Source: Pestalotiopsis fici W106-1 (taxonomy: Eukaryota; Ascomycota; Sordariomycetes; Amphisphaeriales; Sporocadaceae). Taken from it: DNA of 64,000 bases. The translations under genes were made by a program, and so were the position numbers. The stretch covers positions 1,745,681 through 1,809,680 of the forward strand of contig NW_006917102.1 in NCBI RefSeq assembly GCF_000516985.1. The letters are read 5' to 3'. The notes under the pieces were generated by a model. That model searched no databases. It saw nothing but the letters and a program-made list of their open reading frames with translations, and was not told where the DNA came from. Of this stretch, positions 45,567 through 57,700 are shown one piece after another; position 1 is the stretch's first letter; each line of letters opens with the position of its first letter.

Positions 45567-46889
45567 ATGAGACTCATCATTAGAGACGATCCGGAGACCG
45601 CCAGCTACTATGTGGCCAACTATATCATCCAGAGGATCAAGCATTTCAATCCAACCCCCTCCCACCCTTTCGTCCTTGGTCTTCCCACCGGGTCTAGTCC
45701 GTTGGCTGTGTATAGAATATTGGTGGAGAAATATAAAGCTGGAGAGGTTAGCTCTTGCCGGGGACACTTGCTATATATCGTACACCAGGCTAACCTAGTA
45801 TACTCTAGATATCATTCGAAAATGTCGTCACCTTTAACATGGTTCGTGATAGACCCCGGATGTATATGCTTTTATACGTGATTCATAATGTCTGACCACT
45901 GCTTGTTCAGGATGAGTACATCGGGATACCGAGAGACCATCCCGAGTCCTACCACTCGTTCATGTGGAAGAACTTCTTTTCTCATGTCAACGTCAAGCCC
46001 AACAACGTCAACATCCTAAACGGCAACGCGCCCAACCTCGAGGCCGAGTGCGTCGAGTACGAGGCCAAGATCAAGCGCGTCGGCGGGATTGATCTCTTCC
46101 TGGGCGGCATTGGCGAGGACGGCCACATTGCCTTTAATGAGCCGGGCTCCAGCCTGGCGTCGCGGACGCGGGTCAAGACGCTGGCCTATGATACCATTAT
46201 TGCCAACTCGCGCTTCTTCGGCAACGACCTCGACAGCGTCCCGCGCATGGCCCTGACCGTCGGCGTGCAGACGGTCCTCGAGGCCCGCGAGGTGGTTGTC
46301 ATCATCCTCGGCTCCCGCAAGGCCCTCGCCCTCCAGCGCTGCATCGAGCAGGGCGTCAACCACATGTGGACTCTCTCGAGTCTTCAGCTCCACCCGCATC
46401 CCATGATTGTCTGTGACGAGGATGCTACCCTGGAGCTGCAGGTCAAGACTGTCAAGGTAGGCACAAGCCCATGGAACAATAAACCTTGAACTGTATGGAA
46501 TCGGTGCTAATTTCCTACCCCGTCTCCAGTACTTTAAGAGTATCGAGCAAGTAGCCCGTCAACAAGGATTCGAGCAAATCCTGCCCTCGACCATCCGCAC
46601 GGGTCCGACGACCACTATCCAGGTGCCCAAGACACCGCCCGTGGTGGACATTCACACACCCCCTTCCCCCGAGTCCCCAATCATATCGTCACCCACGATC
46701 CTGGCACCGCAGCCGACCACATCGCGCTTCCTGCGCCCCACGTCGCCGGCCAACGAGTACCCCCTCCGCTCGGTATCCCCCGAGCTGGTCCCCGACCGCA
46801 TGGCTGACCGTGTCGGCGTCCCGACGCTTGCGGCGCGGTTGACTCCCCGTCCTGAGCAGCAGCAGCGTCTCGCTAGTGTCGGGGCTTGA
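45567..46889 (+). CDS. dam1: Glucosamine-6-phosphate deaminase with C-terminal extension
   Basis: Four exons (45567-45746, 45809-45841, 45911-46456, 46530-46889) give 372 residues; exon 2 is only 33 nt. NagB motifs are intact: [14 protein letters not shown], the catalytic base in [27 protein letters not shown] with the ring-opening His, and [12 protein letters not shown]. The enzyme converts glucosamine-6-P to fructose-6-P and ammonia, the exit of the GlcNAc route into glycolysis. The core ends near residue 270. About 90 residues follow that are rich in Pro, Ser and Thr with several SP and TP sites; bacterial NagB (about 266 residues) lacks them. The exon 2 donor GTTCGT is weak, but the junction restores the family sequence exactly. 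Confidence 0.94.
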
Positions 46890-47354
46890 GGAGTTGTTTT
46901 TGATTGTGACTTGGGGGTTCTTGTAGACTATGACTTATTTCGATACCATTCGCTTGGCATAACGCTTGTTTCTGAGATTTAGTTAAATGAGGTTGAATCC
47001 ATTTAAAGAATCATGAATATGATGATACTAGAAAGACCATTTAGAAGTCTAGATACTTACCGTTTTATGTACATATATAAATACATTGGCAGTCGACAGG
47101 TCGTCTGTTATTGATCATGTATGAACTTCCTGCCAACGTGATAGGATCGTAGTAATTTGGTTATAAGTCAAAAAAAAAAAAAAAAAAAAAAGTCTTCTCT
47201 ATAGCGACATGCAAGTAATCTAGTTTCTGTTGTAAAGGCCAATACTACTTTGGAACTGAACGTGTTTGAGTTATCACTTCTACATAATGATTGTCTCCGC
47301 GGGTTCAGGAATGGTTTGATTTGGTAGACGCAATCTGGAAAAGTCACTCCTACT
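46890..47354. other. Convergent 3' region of dam1 and the alpha-xylosidase gene
   Basis: AT-rich, with a 22-base A run at 47170-47191. No gene. Confidence 0.55.
47170..47191. repeat. 22-base poly-A tract
   Basis: Uninterrupted A run between two convergent genes. It could be a mutated homopolymer or a trace of a retroposed sequence; no target-site duplication is obvious. Confidence 0.85.
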
Positions 47355-49764
47355 CTAAAGCCATTGGATCGTCTCCGAGTACTCTTGCTCGAGCTTTCGA
47401 CCATTTGTGCTGATGCTCCAGTCTCCAGTCAAGATTTCAGTTCCACTCAGCTTGTCCTCACCTCCAGTGACGGTCAAGAGACCCAGCTCTTTGCCGTCCT
47501 TGTCGTGGAGATCAGCACTGGCGCCCTCTTGCGCGTGGTAGAGCACCACCTCGACGTCGGCGGCGTAGTCGTAGACGGCGCCCCGGACGCCCGTCTTGCC
47601 GAGCACGAGCACCGAGTTCTCCCGCACGTACAGGGGCAGAGTCCCAAAGCCGTGCTTTTCCCGGAACCAGCCCGGTCCCTCGCGCGTCTGGTTGGTGAAG
47701 AAGCATGTCCACCTGCCCTTGGGCAGATAGAACTCGACCTCACCCGACTCGTCAAAGATGGGCGCCGCCAAGATGTTGTCGCCGACCATGAACTGGCGGT
47801 CCAGGAACCACGAGGTCGGGTCGTCGGGAAACTCGAGGCAGACGGCGCGGAGGGAGAGGGGCACGCCGGCGTCCACGGCGCGCGCGGCCTGCGCGAGGAG
47901 GTACGGCATGAGGCGCGTCTTGAGGGCGGTCCAGCGCGCCAGGGTGCGCGAGCAGCCCTGTTCGCTGCCGTCGTCGCCGTCAATGGTCCAGGGCACGCGG
48001 TACGAGCTGCTGCCGTGCAGGCGGCTGTGCGAGCACAGCAGGCCAAACGCGACCCAGCGCTTGTAGATCCACGGCGGCGGGTAGCCCTCGAAACCCCCAA
48101 TGTCGACGGACCAAAAGGCGAACCCCGAAAGGCCCAGGGACAGTCCGCCCCGGACCGACTCGCCCATGGCCTCGGGCGTGGACTCGCAGTCGCCGCCCCA
48201 CTGGAGCGGGAAGCGCTGGGTGCCGGCGCACGCGGCCCGGGCAAAGAGGACGGCCTCGTTCTTGCCGAAGCGGGCCTGGAGCGCCTCGTAGACGGTCTTG
48301 TTGTATATAAAGGCGTAGTAATTATGCATCTTGTGGGGGTCGACCGTCTTGTCGTGCCACTCGACGTCGAGGGTGGGCACGCGCTCGCCAAAGTCAGTCT
48401 TGATGGCGTCGACGCCCTTGTCAAACAGACCATTGAGGCACTCGACATACCACTTGGCGGCCTCTGGGTTGGTAAAGTCGACGAGACCCATGCCGCCTTG
48501 CCAGAGGTCCCATTGCCAGATGTCGCCATTCTTGCGCTTGAGCAGGTAGCCCTTTTTGGCGGCCGTCTCGAATGCCGCGCCGTGTTGGGCAATGTAAGGG
48601 TTGATCCAGACGCAGACCTTGTTGGCCAGGCCGGAAGACTTGAGACGGGAGATTTGGGCCTTTGGGTCGGGGAACCTCTCCGAGTCGAAAACAAAATCGG
48701 TCCACTTGAATGCCTTCATCCAGAAACAATCATAGTGAAATACATCGACTTGGGTGTCTCGCTCCTTCATGCCCTCGAGGAATGACGTGACGGTGGCTTC
48801 ATCATAATTGGTCGTGAAGCTCGTGCTGAGCCACAAGCCAAAACTCCAACTTGGCACTTTGCCCGGTCTGCCCGTGAGAATGGAGTACCTCTTCAAGACC
48901 TCCTTTGGCGTTGGTCCATAGATGATGTACCACTTTAGTCTCTGTCCTTCGATGCTCGTCTGGACCCGGTTGGTCCGCTCACTGCCAATCTCGAGATCAA
49001 CCTTGCCAGGTGTATCAATGAAGATGCCGTAGCCTTTGGAACTCAGCCAAAACGACACGTTCTTGTAAGCTTGGTCGCTTGACGTGCCTCCGTCTGCGTT
49101 CCAAAGCTGCACGCTCTGTCCAACCTTGTTGAACGCCCCGAATCGCTCTCCCAGACCGTGCACGGATTCACCGACGGCCAGCGATGTTTGTGTAAAGATG
49201 TAATGCTTGGTATCTCGCATGTCGCCCGTCTGCATGGGATTGCTCGTCGCCGGGCTGTAGGCAAGCCCGACGCTCCTGCTCAGGAGTGAAGTGAGCTGCT
49301 TGGACCCGTCGCTGCTGTGGAATCTAATGTCAAAGCTGTGCTCTTCAGCGCTGATGGTGGCTGACAGCGGTCCCGAAGAGAGAACAGTGCCTTTATCATT
49401 CTTGGATATTTTGGCCTCGACAGATGGCCTGCCATCAGGGTAGAGGTCGAAATCAGGTCCGCGTCTCGCTGCGCCCGCCCAATGTGTGGTTTCGACTGAA
49501 ATGACACCATCAAAGGCAGCCTCAATGTCCTGTTCTTTGAGTTAGTACCGAGAAACGTACATTGTCACTAGTCGAATATCAATCCCTTGGTCGACTTACA
49601 ATAGTCAGCGTACTGCGATTTAGAGTATCACCACGAGAGAATATCTTCCTTGTTGGACACAGGAGGCTCAATTGGTTTTCCTTTGAGGCAATCTCATAGA
49701 CTTCTTCAGCGTACTCGGTCTGGACGCCTTCGGCAGGGAGCCACATGCCATCGCGGAACTTCAT
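47355..49764 (-). CDS. GH31 alpha-xylosidase, intracellular
   Basis: Two exons (49600-49764 and 47355-49529) give 779 residues, close to bacterial YicI (772). The N-terminus matches the YicI-type beta-sandwich (MKFRDGMWLP). The catalytic nucleophile is Asp434 in KTDFGERVP, and the alpha-xylosidase-type acid/base region is AACAGTQRFPLQWGGDCES. The HYDCFWMKAFKWTDFVFD segment is typical of xylosidases rather than of alpha-glucosidases. No signal peptide, so it is probably cytosolic. It removes alpha-1,6-xylose from xyloglucan oligosaccharides such as isoprimeverose. It is divergent from a GH3 beta-glucosidase. A long frame antisense to this gene (47364-48785) is only a by-product of its GC-rich codons. 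Confidence 0.93.
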
Positions 49765-50909
49765 GATCTCGATGGCTATTGGCTGGTCGGTGGTGCTTGA
49801 TTGTGTTTATGAGCAATTGTCGTTTGGTGATTATAACAAAAAACCATGGGACTTTTCAAAATTTGTGATTCAATTGAAGACTGTAAACAATGACTGATAA
49901 ACAATTCAATCTTGCCATCTTGGAGACCTCACGATAGCTTCCCCTCATTCGGGTTGAATTATCATTTGCTCAAACATTGTATCTGAGTGTGGGCTACACC
50001 AAGTCGGAACACGGCCCGCGGAGGCGAGAGAGGGGCAGTCGGACAAGTCATAATCATGAAATGGAGATGATCTCTAGTCTTTTGGTCCACTCGAGCTTAT
50101 TAGATTCGGGTTCGTGCATCAGCATATGCACTGCAGAAGCTGGACAAATTATGGAGAATTCGCAGTTGGGTAAGTCTGCAAATTATTCTCCCAGCGCTGG
50201 ATTGTCATTGGAACGGCACCATGTCCAAGACCCTCCCCTCCTTCGGCTTGGGGTATCTCTATAGGACTGAATATACGAGGTAATAAGTCTATGTATGTTT
50301 GTCGGTAATCGGAGAAATATTCTCTGTAATGAGCAAGCATAGTCGGTTGTGTCCATTCCACCAATCGGATACATTGCAGGGTCCTTCCCCACGAACTTTC
50401 TCCAACCTCGCTTCCCCGGACGTCTTGTCATTCTCCAAATTTCTCCTCATTGCAAAGGAGAGAAATGTCGAAAGTTTTGACAATGCCCTGGTCATGACAT
50501 CGGCTCATTGTCGTTTTGGTTCCTGACCAGCGTGGACAAGTGGCTAGAGGGTAAACGGGCCTGTTCTCCCTGCTATTATTTTTGCTACGCGATCCAGAGG
50601 CTTGGGCCAGGGGATGCGAGTGACACCCTCGATCTATGTGTATGCTCGTTGCCGAGAACCAGCAAGACGTCGCCGAGATTTGGTAATTTCCCTGGTATAG
50701 ATTGTGCCAATGCCCTGGTAAATGCGGAGAAGATGCTGGCTTCCGGGCCGTAGGGCAGGCAGCCTCCTCAACTTGGACGTTAGACTAGGATCTGGCAGTG
50801 ATGTATTTGAAGTGCGTGATCGCCTTGTTTGTGTGACCTGCCAGGCTGACTTGTGAGCTCGACTCTGGCTGTTGTCCTGTGATTGCGTCTTGCTGTTTGG
50901 TTTTCCACA
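49765..50909. other. Divergent promoter region of the GH31 and GH3 genes
   Basis: A 1.1-kb spacer with no supported gene; likely shared control of the two glycosidases. An ATTTGTG (CACAAAT on the other strand) lies at 49861-49867, matching the Ndt80 core, but such a match is common by chance. Confidence 0.5.
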
Positions 50910-53680
50910 ATGCTGTGTTCCTTGACCTTGTCCATCTCGCTGTTTCTGGCGCAGGTGTATGCCCAGTACAGCACAGGCAACGGCACCAGCAATGGCACAC
51001 AGCCTCTGTACAAAGATGCCAGCGCAGCCATTGATGATCGAGTCGAAGATCTCCTGTCTCGAATGGCCATTGAGGAAAAGACTTCGCAATTGGTCCAGGG
51101 AGACATTCGCAACTGGCTCAACATAACCGATGGCAGCTTCAACGAGACTGGGCTGGAATGGAGCACGCAGTATCGCGGGGGATCTTATTATGTCGGAGTC
51201 CCGATCGCATGGGAGCTCCTCAGCGACAACATCAAGATTGGTCAAGACTACGCAATGGAGAACACGCGCCTGGGTATACCTCCGTGGGTGCAGAGCGAGG
51301 GTATCCACGGATTCCTCATTCCCAACGGCACCATTTTCAACTCGCCCATTGCTTATGCTTGCTCATTCAATCCGGACCTGGTGGAAAAAATGGCTGCGGC
51401 TATTGCCCAAGAGTCGCTGGCTTTGGGTGTGAACAATATCTTTGCGCCTCTAGCAGATCTCGCACGTGAGCTGCGCTTTGGTCGAGTTGAAGAGACTTTT
51501 GGAGAGGATCCATACCTGTAAGTCATAGAACCAGGCGGTCTCATGAGTGATACTCAGTATTTTGCAGAACCGGCGAGATTGCGTACTCCTACGTCAAGGG
51601 CCTTCAGTCAGGTGGAGTTGCCGCCATGGTCAAACACTTCGTGAGTCTTCTGTGGCAATTGAAAGCGGAGATGGAGACTAATATCAACAAGGCGGCTTTC
51701 GCAACCCCTGAGCAGGGCATCAACACTGGCCCAGTGCACGGCGGAAAGCGTGAGCTCTTGACGACATACCTCCCCTCGTTCAAGCGAGCCATCATTGACG
51801 GAGAGGCTCTGTCCATCATGGCTGCTTACCATGCGTACGACGGAATACCAGCCGTTGCCGACAAATATATTCTCTCTGACATCCTGAGAGATCAGTGGGG
51901 CTATGAATACTTTGTTCGTATTGAGCTGCAAATTATTGAACCAGAATGTAGCTGACAGGATCTGGCAGGTCATGAGCGATGCTGGCGGCACAGATCGTCT
52001 CTGCGGCGCATTTTTCATGTGCGAAAGCAGTCCAATCGACTCCGAGGCCGTGGTCAACTTTGTGAGTGCTGCCAACCATGACGCTACAATGCCTGCATTT
52101 ATCGGTTGCTGACACGTCATGTTCTAAGGCCCTTCCTGCGGGAACCGATGTAGAGATGGGTGGTGGATCCTACAACTACGAGTTGATTCCAGACATGGTT
52201 GCGTCTGGCAAGCTATCTGCCGATATTGTTGACGAAGCCGTCCGAAGAACGCTGAGGGCCAAGTTCAAGATTGGCCTCTTTGAAAAGCCATATGCCGGCG
52301 TACCAGCCGACGAGCAAGCAAACTACATCAACACACCCGAGATTATTGCCATTGCCAGGCAGCTCGACGCAGAGTCCATTGTGCTCCTGGAGAACCATGA
52401 GAGCGTGTTGCCGCTTAGCAAGGACGCCAACATTGCCGTCATCGGACCCATGGCCCACGGCTACATGAACGTGAGTCACAATGTCCGTAAACAACGAGGC
52501 TGTGCTGACAACAATAACATAGTATGGTGACTACGTACCCTACCAAGCATCTCTGAGGGGAGTTACGCCGTATGATGGCATCAAGGCTGCTAGCACAGGA
52601 ACCGTCACCTTTACGCAGGGCGCCGAGCGCTGGTCCTCGGACGAGTCGGGCTTTGCTGAAGCTGTTGCAGCTGCAGAAGCAGCTGACGTTGCTGTTGTCG
52701 TCGTTGGCACGTAAGTAGTACCAAGTATTTCATGCACCTCTGAGCATCGATACTGACATGAATGCTCATGACAGCTGGTCGCGAGACCAAAATGAGCTCT
52801 GGGCCGGCCTCAACGCCACTACTGGCGAACACATTGATGTCAATGACTTGCACCTCGTAGGAGCCATGCCTGGACTCGTACGGGCGATAATCGACACTGG
52901 CAAGCCGACAGTGGTTGTTTTCAGCTCGGGCAAGCCCATTACGGAGCCGTGGATCAGCAATGACGCCGCCGCGCTGGTGCAACAATTCTACCCATCGGAA
53001 CAGGGAGGAAATGCCCTCGCCGACGTGCTGTTTGGCGACATCAACCCGTCTGGCAAGCTCTCTGTTGGCTTCCCCGTCGACATTGGCAGCGCCCCGGCCT
53101 ACTACGATTACCTCAACTCTGGTCGTGCCTGGCCCAATCCCGGCGAGGTGTATCCCAACGGTACCATGAAGTTTGGTAGCAACTATGCTCTGTCGACTCC
53201 CATTCCTCTGTACGAGGTAAGTAAAAGTCCCAAGGCGTTGCTTTTCACCGCGCTATTCCTTGTATTGCCCAAAATTTGTTTGCTGACTCTATTCCTCCCC
53301 AGTTCGGCTACGGTCTTTCATACAGCACATTCGAGTACACCAACCTCGCCTTGTCGCAGTCCACAGCATCCTCGAGCGATACCATAACAGTATCACTCGA
53401 CGTGACCAATGCGTCAGACCGCGACGGATCCGAGGTGGTGCAGTTGTACGTCAAGGACCTGATTGCGTCCGTCGTGGTGCCCAACATTCAGCTCAAGGGT
53501 TTCGCCAAGGTGGCCGTTGCTGCCGGCGAGACCGAGACGGTCGAGCTTGAGCTCAAGGTTGGCGACCTCGGGCTGTGGGATCTCAACTACAATTACGTCG
53601 TCGAGCCTGGCAATTTCACCGTCTTGGTGGGCAGCTCGAGCGCCGACCTCAGGGCCAATGCTACGCTTACCGTGGCATAA
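50910..53680 (+). CDS. Secreted GH3 beta-glucosidase
   Basis: Eight exons (50910-51517, 51568-51640, 51692-51913, 51969-52061, 52129-52470, 52523-52710, 52775-53216, 53303-53680) give 781 residues. A signal peptide covers about 1-18 and cuts before QYSTGNG. Three domains follow: the (beta/alpha)8 barrel with KHFAAFATPEQG and the nucleophile Asp305 in VMSDAGGTDR, the alpha/beta sandwich with VVVVGTWSRDQNELW and PTVVVFSSGKP, and the fibronectin III-like end from FGYGLSYSTFEYTNLAL. It releases glucose, or possibly xylose, from the non-reducing end of beta-linked oligosaccharides. Many N-x-S/T sites fit secretion. The ATG at 50910 is the first in frame. Substrate choice between cello- and xyloglucan oligosaccharides is inferred from the neighbour only. 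Confidence 0.93.
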
Positions 53681-54004
53681 GTTATTTGCTGTTTATAGTA
53701 ATATATTTTGTTTATATCACAACTGTTTCTGTATGAAATATTTGAAACGGTAAGATGAATGGGAAAGAATCCATATTCCGCTATATTGTTTCAAATTGTT
53801 TGGTGTGGGGTACGTACCTTCCCAGTGCTATGGTATGGGAACCGCGCTAAGCCCAAAACATGATTATTGCCCACCCGAGGGCGCGGAGTCGGGCTGTTGT
53901 TGGCTGTTGTCGCAATAGAGAGAGAGACTGCGAAAAAGGTGAAGAGGGAACAACAAAAAAAAAATCAACAAAAGTAATTATAATTACTTAGAGGGCCAAA
54001 AAGA
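53681..54004. other. Intergenic, GH3 3' region to tRNA-Arg
   Basis: No gene is seen. Confidence 0.5.
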
Positions 54005-54113
54005 AGGTCCGCCTGGGGATCGAACCCAGAATCTCCTGATGTCAACTGATTACAACTCTTCAGAGAAGAGAATGCTTCGTAGTCAGACGCAATGCCAATT
54101 CTGCCAACGGACC
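54005..54113 (-). tRNA. tRNA-Arg (anticodon ACG) with a 36-nt intron
   Basis: The minus strand gives the acceptor GGTCCGT/GCGGACC, a D stem GCAG/TTGC, an anticodon stem TCTGA/TCAGG and a T arm CTGGG-TTCGATC-CCCAG. The anticodon ACG is at 54080-54078. After A37 a 36-nt intron (54076-54041) interrupts the loop at the canonical site. Mature length is 73 nt including the discriminator, which would be T at 54005; this base is unusual, so an alternative one-base shift of the ends is possible. Confidence 0.75.
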
Positions 54114-55151
54114 AATGATCAAGCACTGAATTGCTTCAGTGCTTGTTGGAAGGAGGCAATTTATTGGAGCTGATAAAATGTGTGAGTGGGTCAATGTGGC
54201 AGAGTTTTCGTTGCGGCAATTGTTGGCACAGGACGTCTCGGCGCCAAACCTTGAATACTCCCGGCACAATCAAAGTCTAGCAGGATACTGTACCTGAGTG
54301 CCTTTGTCACAGATGATTTCAATGCTTCCTTTTGACTGGAATGAACGGTTTCTACCTTTTCCGTAGCATGCTATCGGGTAGGAATATCTACAAGGAATTG
54401 ATCAGTGACCCAGAAGTCCCTGTTAGACTGTTCATATCGAATAACATGCGGCAAATATCCGGACTTGGAACGAGTGGGAGGAAGGTCTTTCGCACTGTTT
54501 TGAGCCAAGTATAGAAGAATATGATCACACTACTACCTACGGAGAGGTTCTCCATGGCCATGAATTTGTATACTAGTCTAAGACATTCCATGAGACTGAT
54601 GTGTTTCCCTATCCGGTTCTTCGGTGTCTGCAATCTTTCAATCCCCTCCTCTTCTGATAAAGCGACTGCTTTGCAGTGCCATGTGAGAACTAAAGTACTC
54701 TGTAACAAGAGTCCGCTGTATAACCTGATTTACACTTATTTTTAGAACCCTTTTTCTCTTTCTCTTTTTTTCTTCTCTTTTCCCTCTCTTTCTTTTCTCT
54801 CTCCTTTTTTTCTCCCCTTTTATTTTTACCTTCCTCTTGCTTCTTCTTTTGTTCTTTTATAAAGAGACAGATAATTGCGATCTACTGCAAATTTACCATG
54901 TAAGCCAAATCGGGAGCCTGTTGCTGACAGACTATCATATCCACAATGCAAGGCACCCACAGCATGTCAGACAGATAAGTCCTAGATCCACAGAGTCCTG
55001 CCTCCTGGGTCCTTACTCAGCCTGGACATTTTGAGATACTTCAAGGGTCGCGGGCGCACTTTGCCAAGCACGACTCTCAAACACTTGGAAATATGTTGCG
55101 AAATAATGCGCGCTACGGGATAGACCGACGTTTGTAACTTGTGTGATTAGA
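54114..55151. other. Intergenic, with a long pyrimidine tract
   Basis: No coding frame is supported. A pyrimidine tract of about 100 bases at 54748-54858 is the main feature. Confidence 0.5.
54748..54858. repeat. Polypyrimidine tract
   Basis: Mainly C and T on the plus strand, with very few purines over roughly 110 bases. Confidence 0.75.
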
Positions 55152-57700
55152 ATGTCGAAATCACAGCTCAGCCGTGCCTGGCATGCGAGACATACGCATG
55201 GTCAGAACTCAAAGCCCGTTGAACCAATCTTTCTCACGTCCATTCTCAGGGGCAGTCCACACTACCAGCCATATGAACATCAACCCCTTGACACAGCATC
55301 CTTTCGAATTCTGCAACTGCTCCCAGCAGATAGATTCGAGGATGATCTCGAGTGTGAGATCCAATGTGTCCGCCTGCCAGAAAGTAGTGCGCAAAAAGTG
55401 GCATACACGGCACTGTCTTATGTATGGGGTCAAGAGCCGGTCAGCTGCGCCGTGGTCGTCCAAGGCAAGCACATATTGATTCAGCCCAACCTTGAGTCTG
55501 CCCTGCGACACTTGCGCCGACGCAGCGGCACTTTTCCGCTCTGGATTGATGCGCTATGCATCGACCAGTCCAACACTCGGGAGCGAAATCATCAAGTCCA
55601 GCACATGCGTGACATTTACGAAGCAGCCGAGGAAACCATAGTCTACCTCGGTGACCAAGATGGGGGCAACACTGGCATATCGGCTTGGAACTACCTGGGG
55701 AGAAATAGCCCCTGGGCGCTCGACGAGACGGGACAAAAGTCCTTTGACTTTCCTTCAAAGCTGAACGACCTGACCAACTTCCGGGGCGGTATACAAGATA
55801 TTTATAGCGATATCTTGCCGCGTGTCTGGTTTAGTCGCGTGTGGGTATTGCAGGAATTCGTCGTGTCAAAAAGTGTATCGCTCCAGTGCGGCCATTGTCG
55901 CGTTCCCTGGGAAACACTGTTCAGACTCCTCTTCTTTGAGACGCGGCAATATGACTCTTATAAAATCGGATCGTCGAGGGAGAGATTTTGGACTCAATCC
56001 GTCGCATCTGGGCCTCGCGCGTTGCGTTTCATGTCTCCCGGAATCAGGAGCACTATTTGCCATCCTGGTACAAGGAGGCGAGCGAGGGTGCCACGACAAA
56101 CTTGCTCGACATGCTCGTGGGGCATACAAGGGGCCTGGTAGCTTCGGACCCGAGAGACAAGGTCATTGGTCTCCTGGGGATATGCTCTGGCTTTGACTGG
56201 CAATCCCACAATACAGTCGACTACAATCTGACGACGAGGCAATTCTACACGAAATTCGCTGCCGACTTTCTCCGTGCCAAACAAGACTTCAGAATATTCA
56301 GCTACAGGAACAGTACACCATTCTATTCATGGATCATCAGGCTACAACAAAAGTTCAATGAATTGGATACTCGATACGTAGTAGTTGGCAAAGAGTTGGC
56401 TGCGATGGAAGCAAAGAACCCTGCTCAGTTGGCCCAAAGTACTCTTCCCAGGGAGAAAGAATGCCTGCTGGGCCTCGCCACGACTTTGAGATCCAATTAC
56501 GGCGATCTTTTTGACCAATTCAAATTCGAGGATGCAAAGAAGCAGATGACAACACCGTCATGGGTTCCGAATTGGCAAAACGTATCCCCGGACCAATTCT
56601 ACGAGGCCAGGCCCATCATTGAGGTATTGTATTCCAGCGGCGCCATTCCAATGTTCTACCAACCAAGCGACATTGGGGACTTTGTGATTTAACCGAAAGG
56701 GGCAGATGAGGACGTCCTTTGCATCCAGGGGAAAGTGTTGGGCGTGATCAGCACAGCCATCTCACCGTGCCTGCTCACGATCCCGCAGGCAGAGGTTGCC
56801 CTCGAGTTCTTTTCTCCAAGCCAGACGCAACCGAGCATGTCTCCGGAAGCCAAACTTCTCTCCAGTTATGCAGATTTGCTTGACGCAAACGCACACCGCG
56901 AAATCGACCCACGCATACCGAGTAATAAAATTTTCAAGCTTGCTGGCTTCTGGAAGGCCTTTGGCGCCCCCATGGTGTTGGAACAATGGCACTTTCTGCA
57001 ACAGCGTAACAACAGATTAGCCTATCACCTCAATTCTCAGCTCAGCTTCAAGAATTATATCGACTTGGCCGATAATCCGCTTAAGCCCGGATCAATCGAG
57101 TACCACCTGGTCGAGAGCATTCCGGACATGATGTTTCCGAATGCAGAACAAAGGGGTAAAAACATAACCATTTTCCAAGATAGGACAATTGGAATGTATC
57201 GGTCAGCCTCGCCTGGTGAATTCTTTGGGACTCCCTCACCAAGCTATTCAGCCAAGTCACCTAGTAGCATCAGCGGCGACTCGGAGCTGACCAAGAAAAA
57301 GGCAATTCCAAATCTTCTGCACAGAGTAAAGGGCAAAGCTAGAGAGTATCGTGAGCACGCTCGGCAAAAAAGCCATGCCAAGCAAGACAAGCTCGCTGCG
57401 GCCAATATGGAATGGACACCGCTGATTCCAGATGGCATTGCTCTTTTTCCTCTCGAAGTCGAATTTGGCGATTTGATCGTCTACTTTCCCGGTGCTACGG
57501 TTCCCTTTGTCGTACGCCCGCTGAAAGATTCATCAAAGGAGGGCGGCGCCAATCCTGCGGCTTCGCCAGCGTGGTTGAAATTCGGTCACGACATCAAGGA
57601 ATATGTGCATTGTGAATTGGTGGGCGAATGCTGGATCAATGATTTCCCCAGAATGGAGCAAGAGATTGACAACCTTGATTGCCTTTTCCATATCTACTAG
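55152..57700 (+). pseudogene. HET-domain (heterokaryon incompatibility) gene, broken by a frameshift and a stop
   Basis: The first part has the HET core: YTALSYVWG, then [36 protein letters not shown], then RVWFSRVWVLQEFVV. Near 55986, immediately after an SSRERF-like end, the family-like reading moves to another frame and continues as DSIRRIW, then LLDMLVGHTRGLVASDPRDKVIGLLGI, the usual HET continuation. No intron with sensible splice sites can bridge this, so a one-base loss or two-base gain is likely. A TAA in that second frame at 56690-56692 interrupts again; the coding-like sequence goes on to 57700 (CIQGKVLGVIS and later blocks). HET proteins trigger cell death after fusion of unlike hyphae. 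An intact gene would encode about 850 residues. A sequencing error at either point remains possible. Confidence 0.8.

Noticed and set aside
47474..48694. A 406-codon Arg/Ser/Pro-rich frame on the minus strand
   Set aside because: Out-of-frame shadow of the GH31 gene; composition is typical of frame-shifted GC-rich coding sequence.
47364..48785. A 473-codon open frame on the plus strand
   Set aside because: It lies wholly antisense to the GH31 gene and its composition is that of a reverse reading of GC-rich codons.
49861..49867. Ndt80-type CRCAAAW core near the GH31 start (another at 44567-44573 upstream of dam1)
   Set aside because: A match to this 7-mer is expected about every 2 kb by chance, so two single sites prove nothing.
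55900..56100. An intron to explain the HET frame change
   Set aside because: No GT-AG pair of normal fungal length joins the two frames without deleting conserved HET residues.
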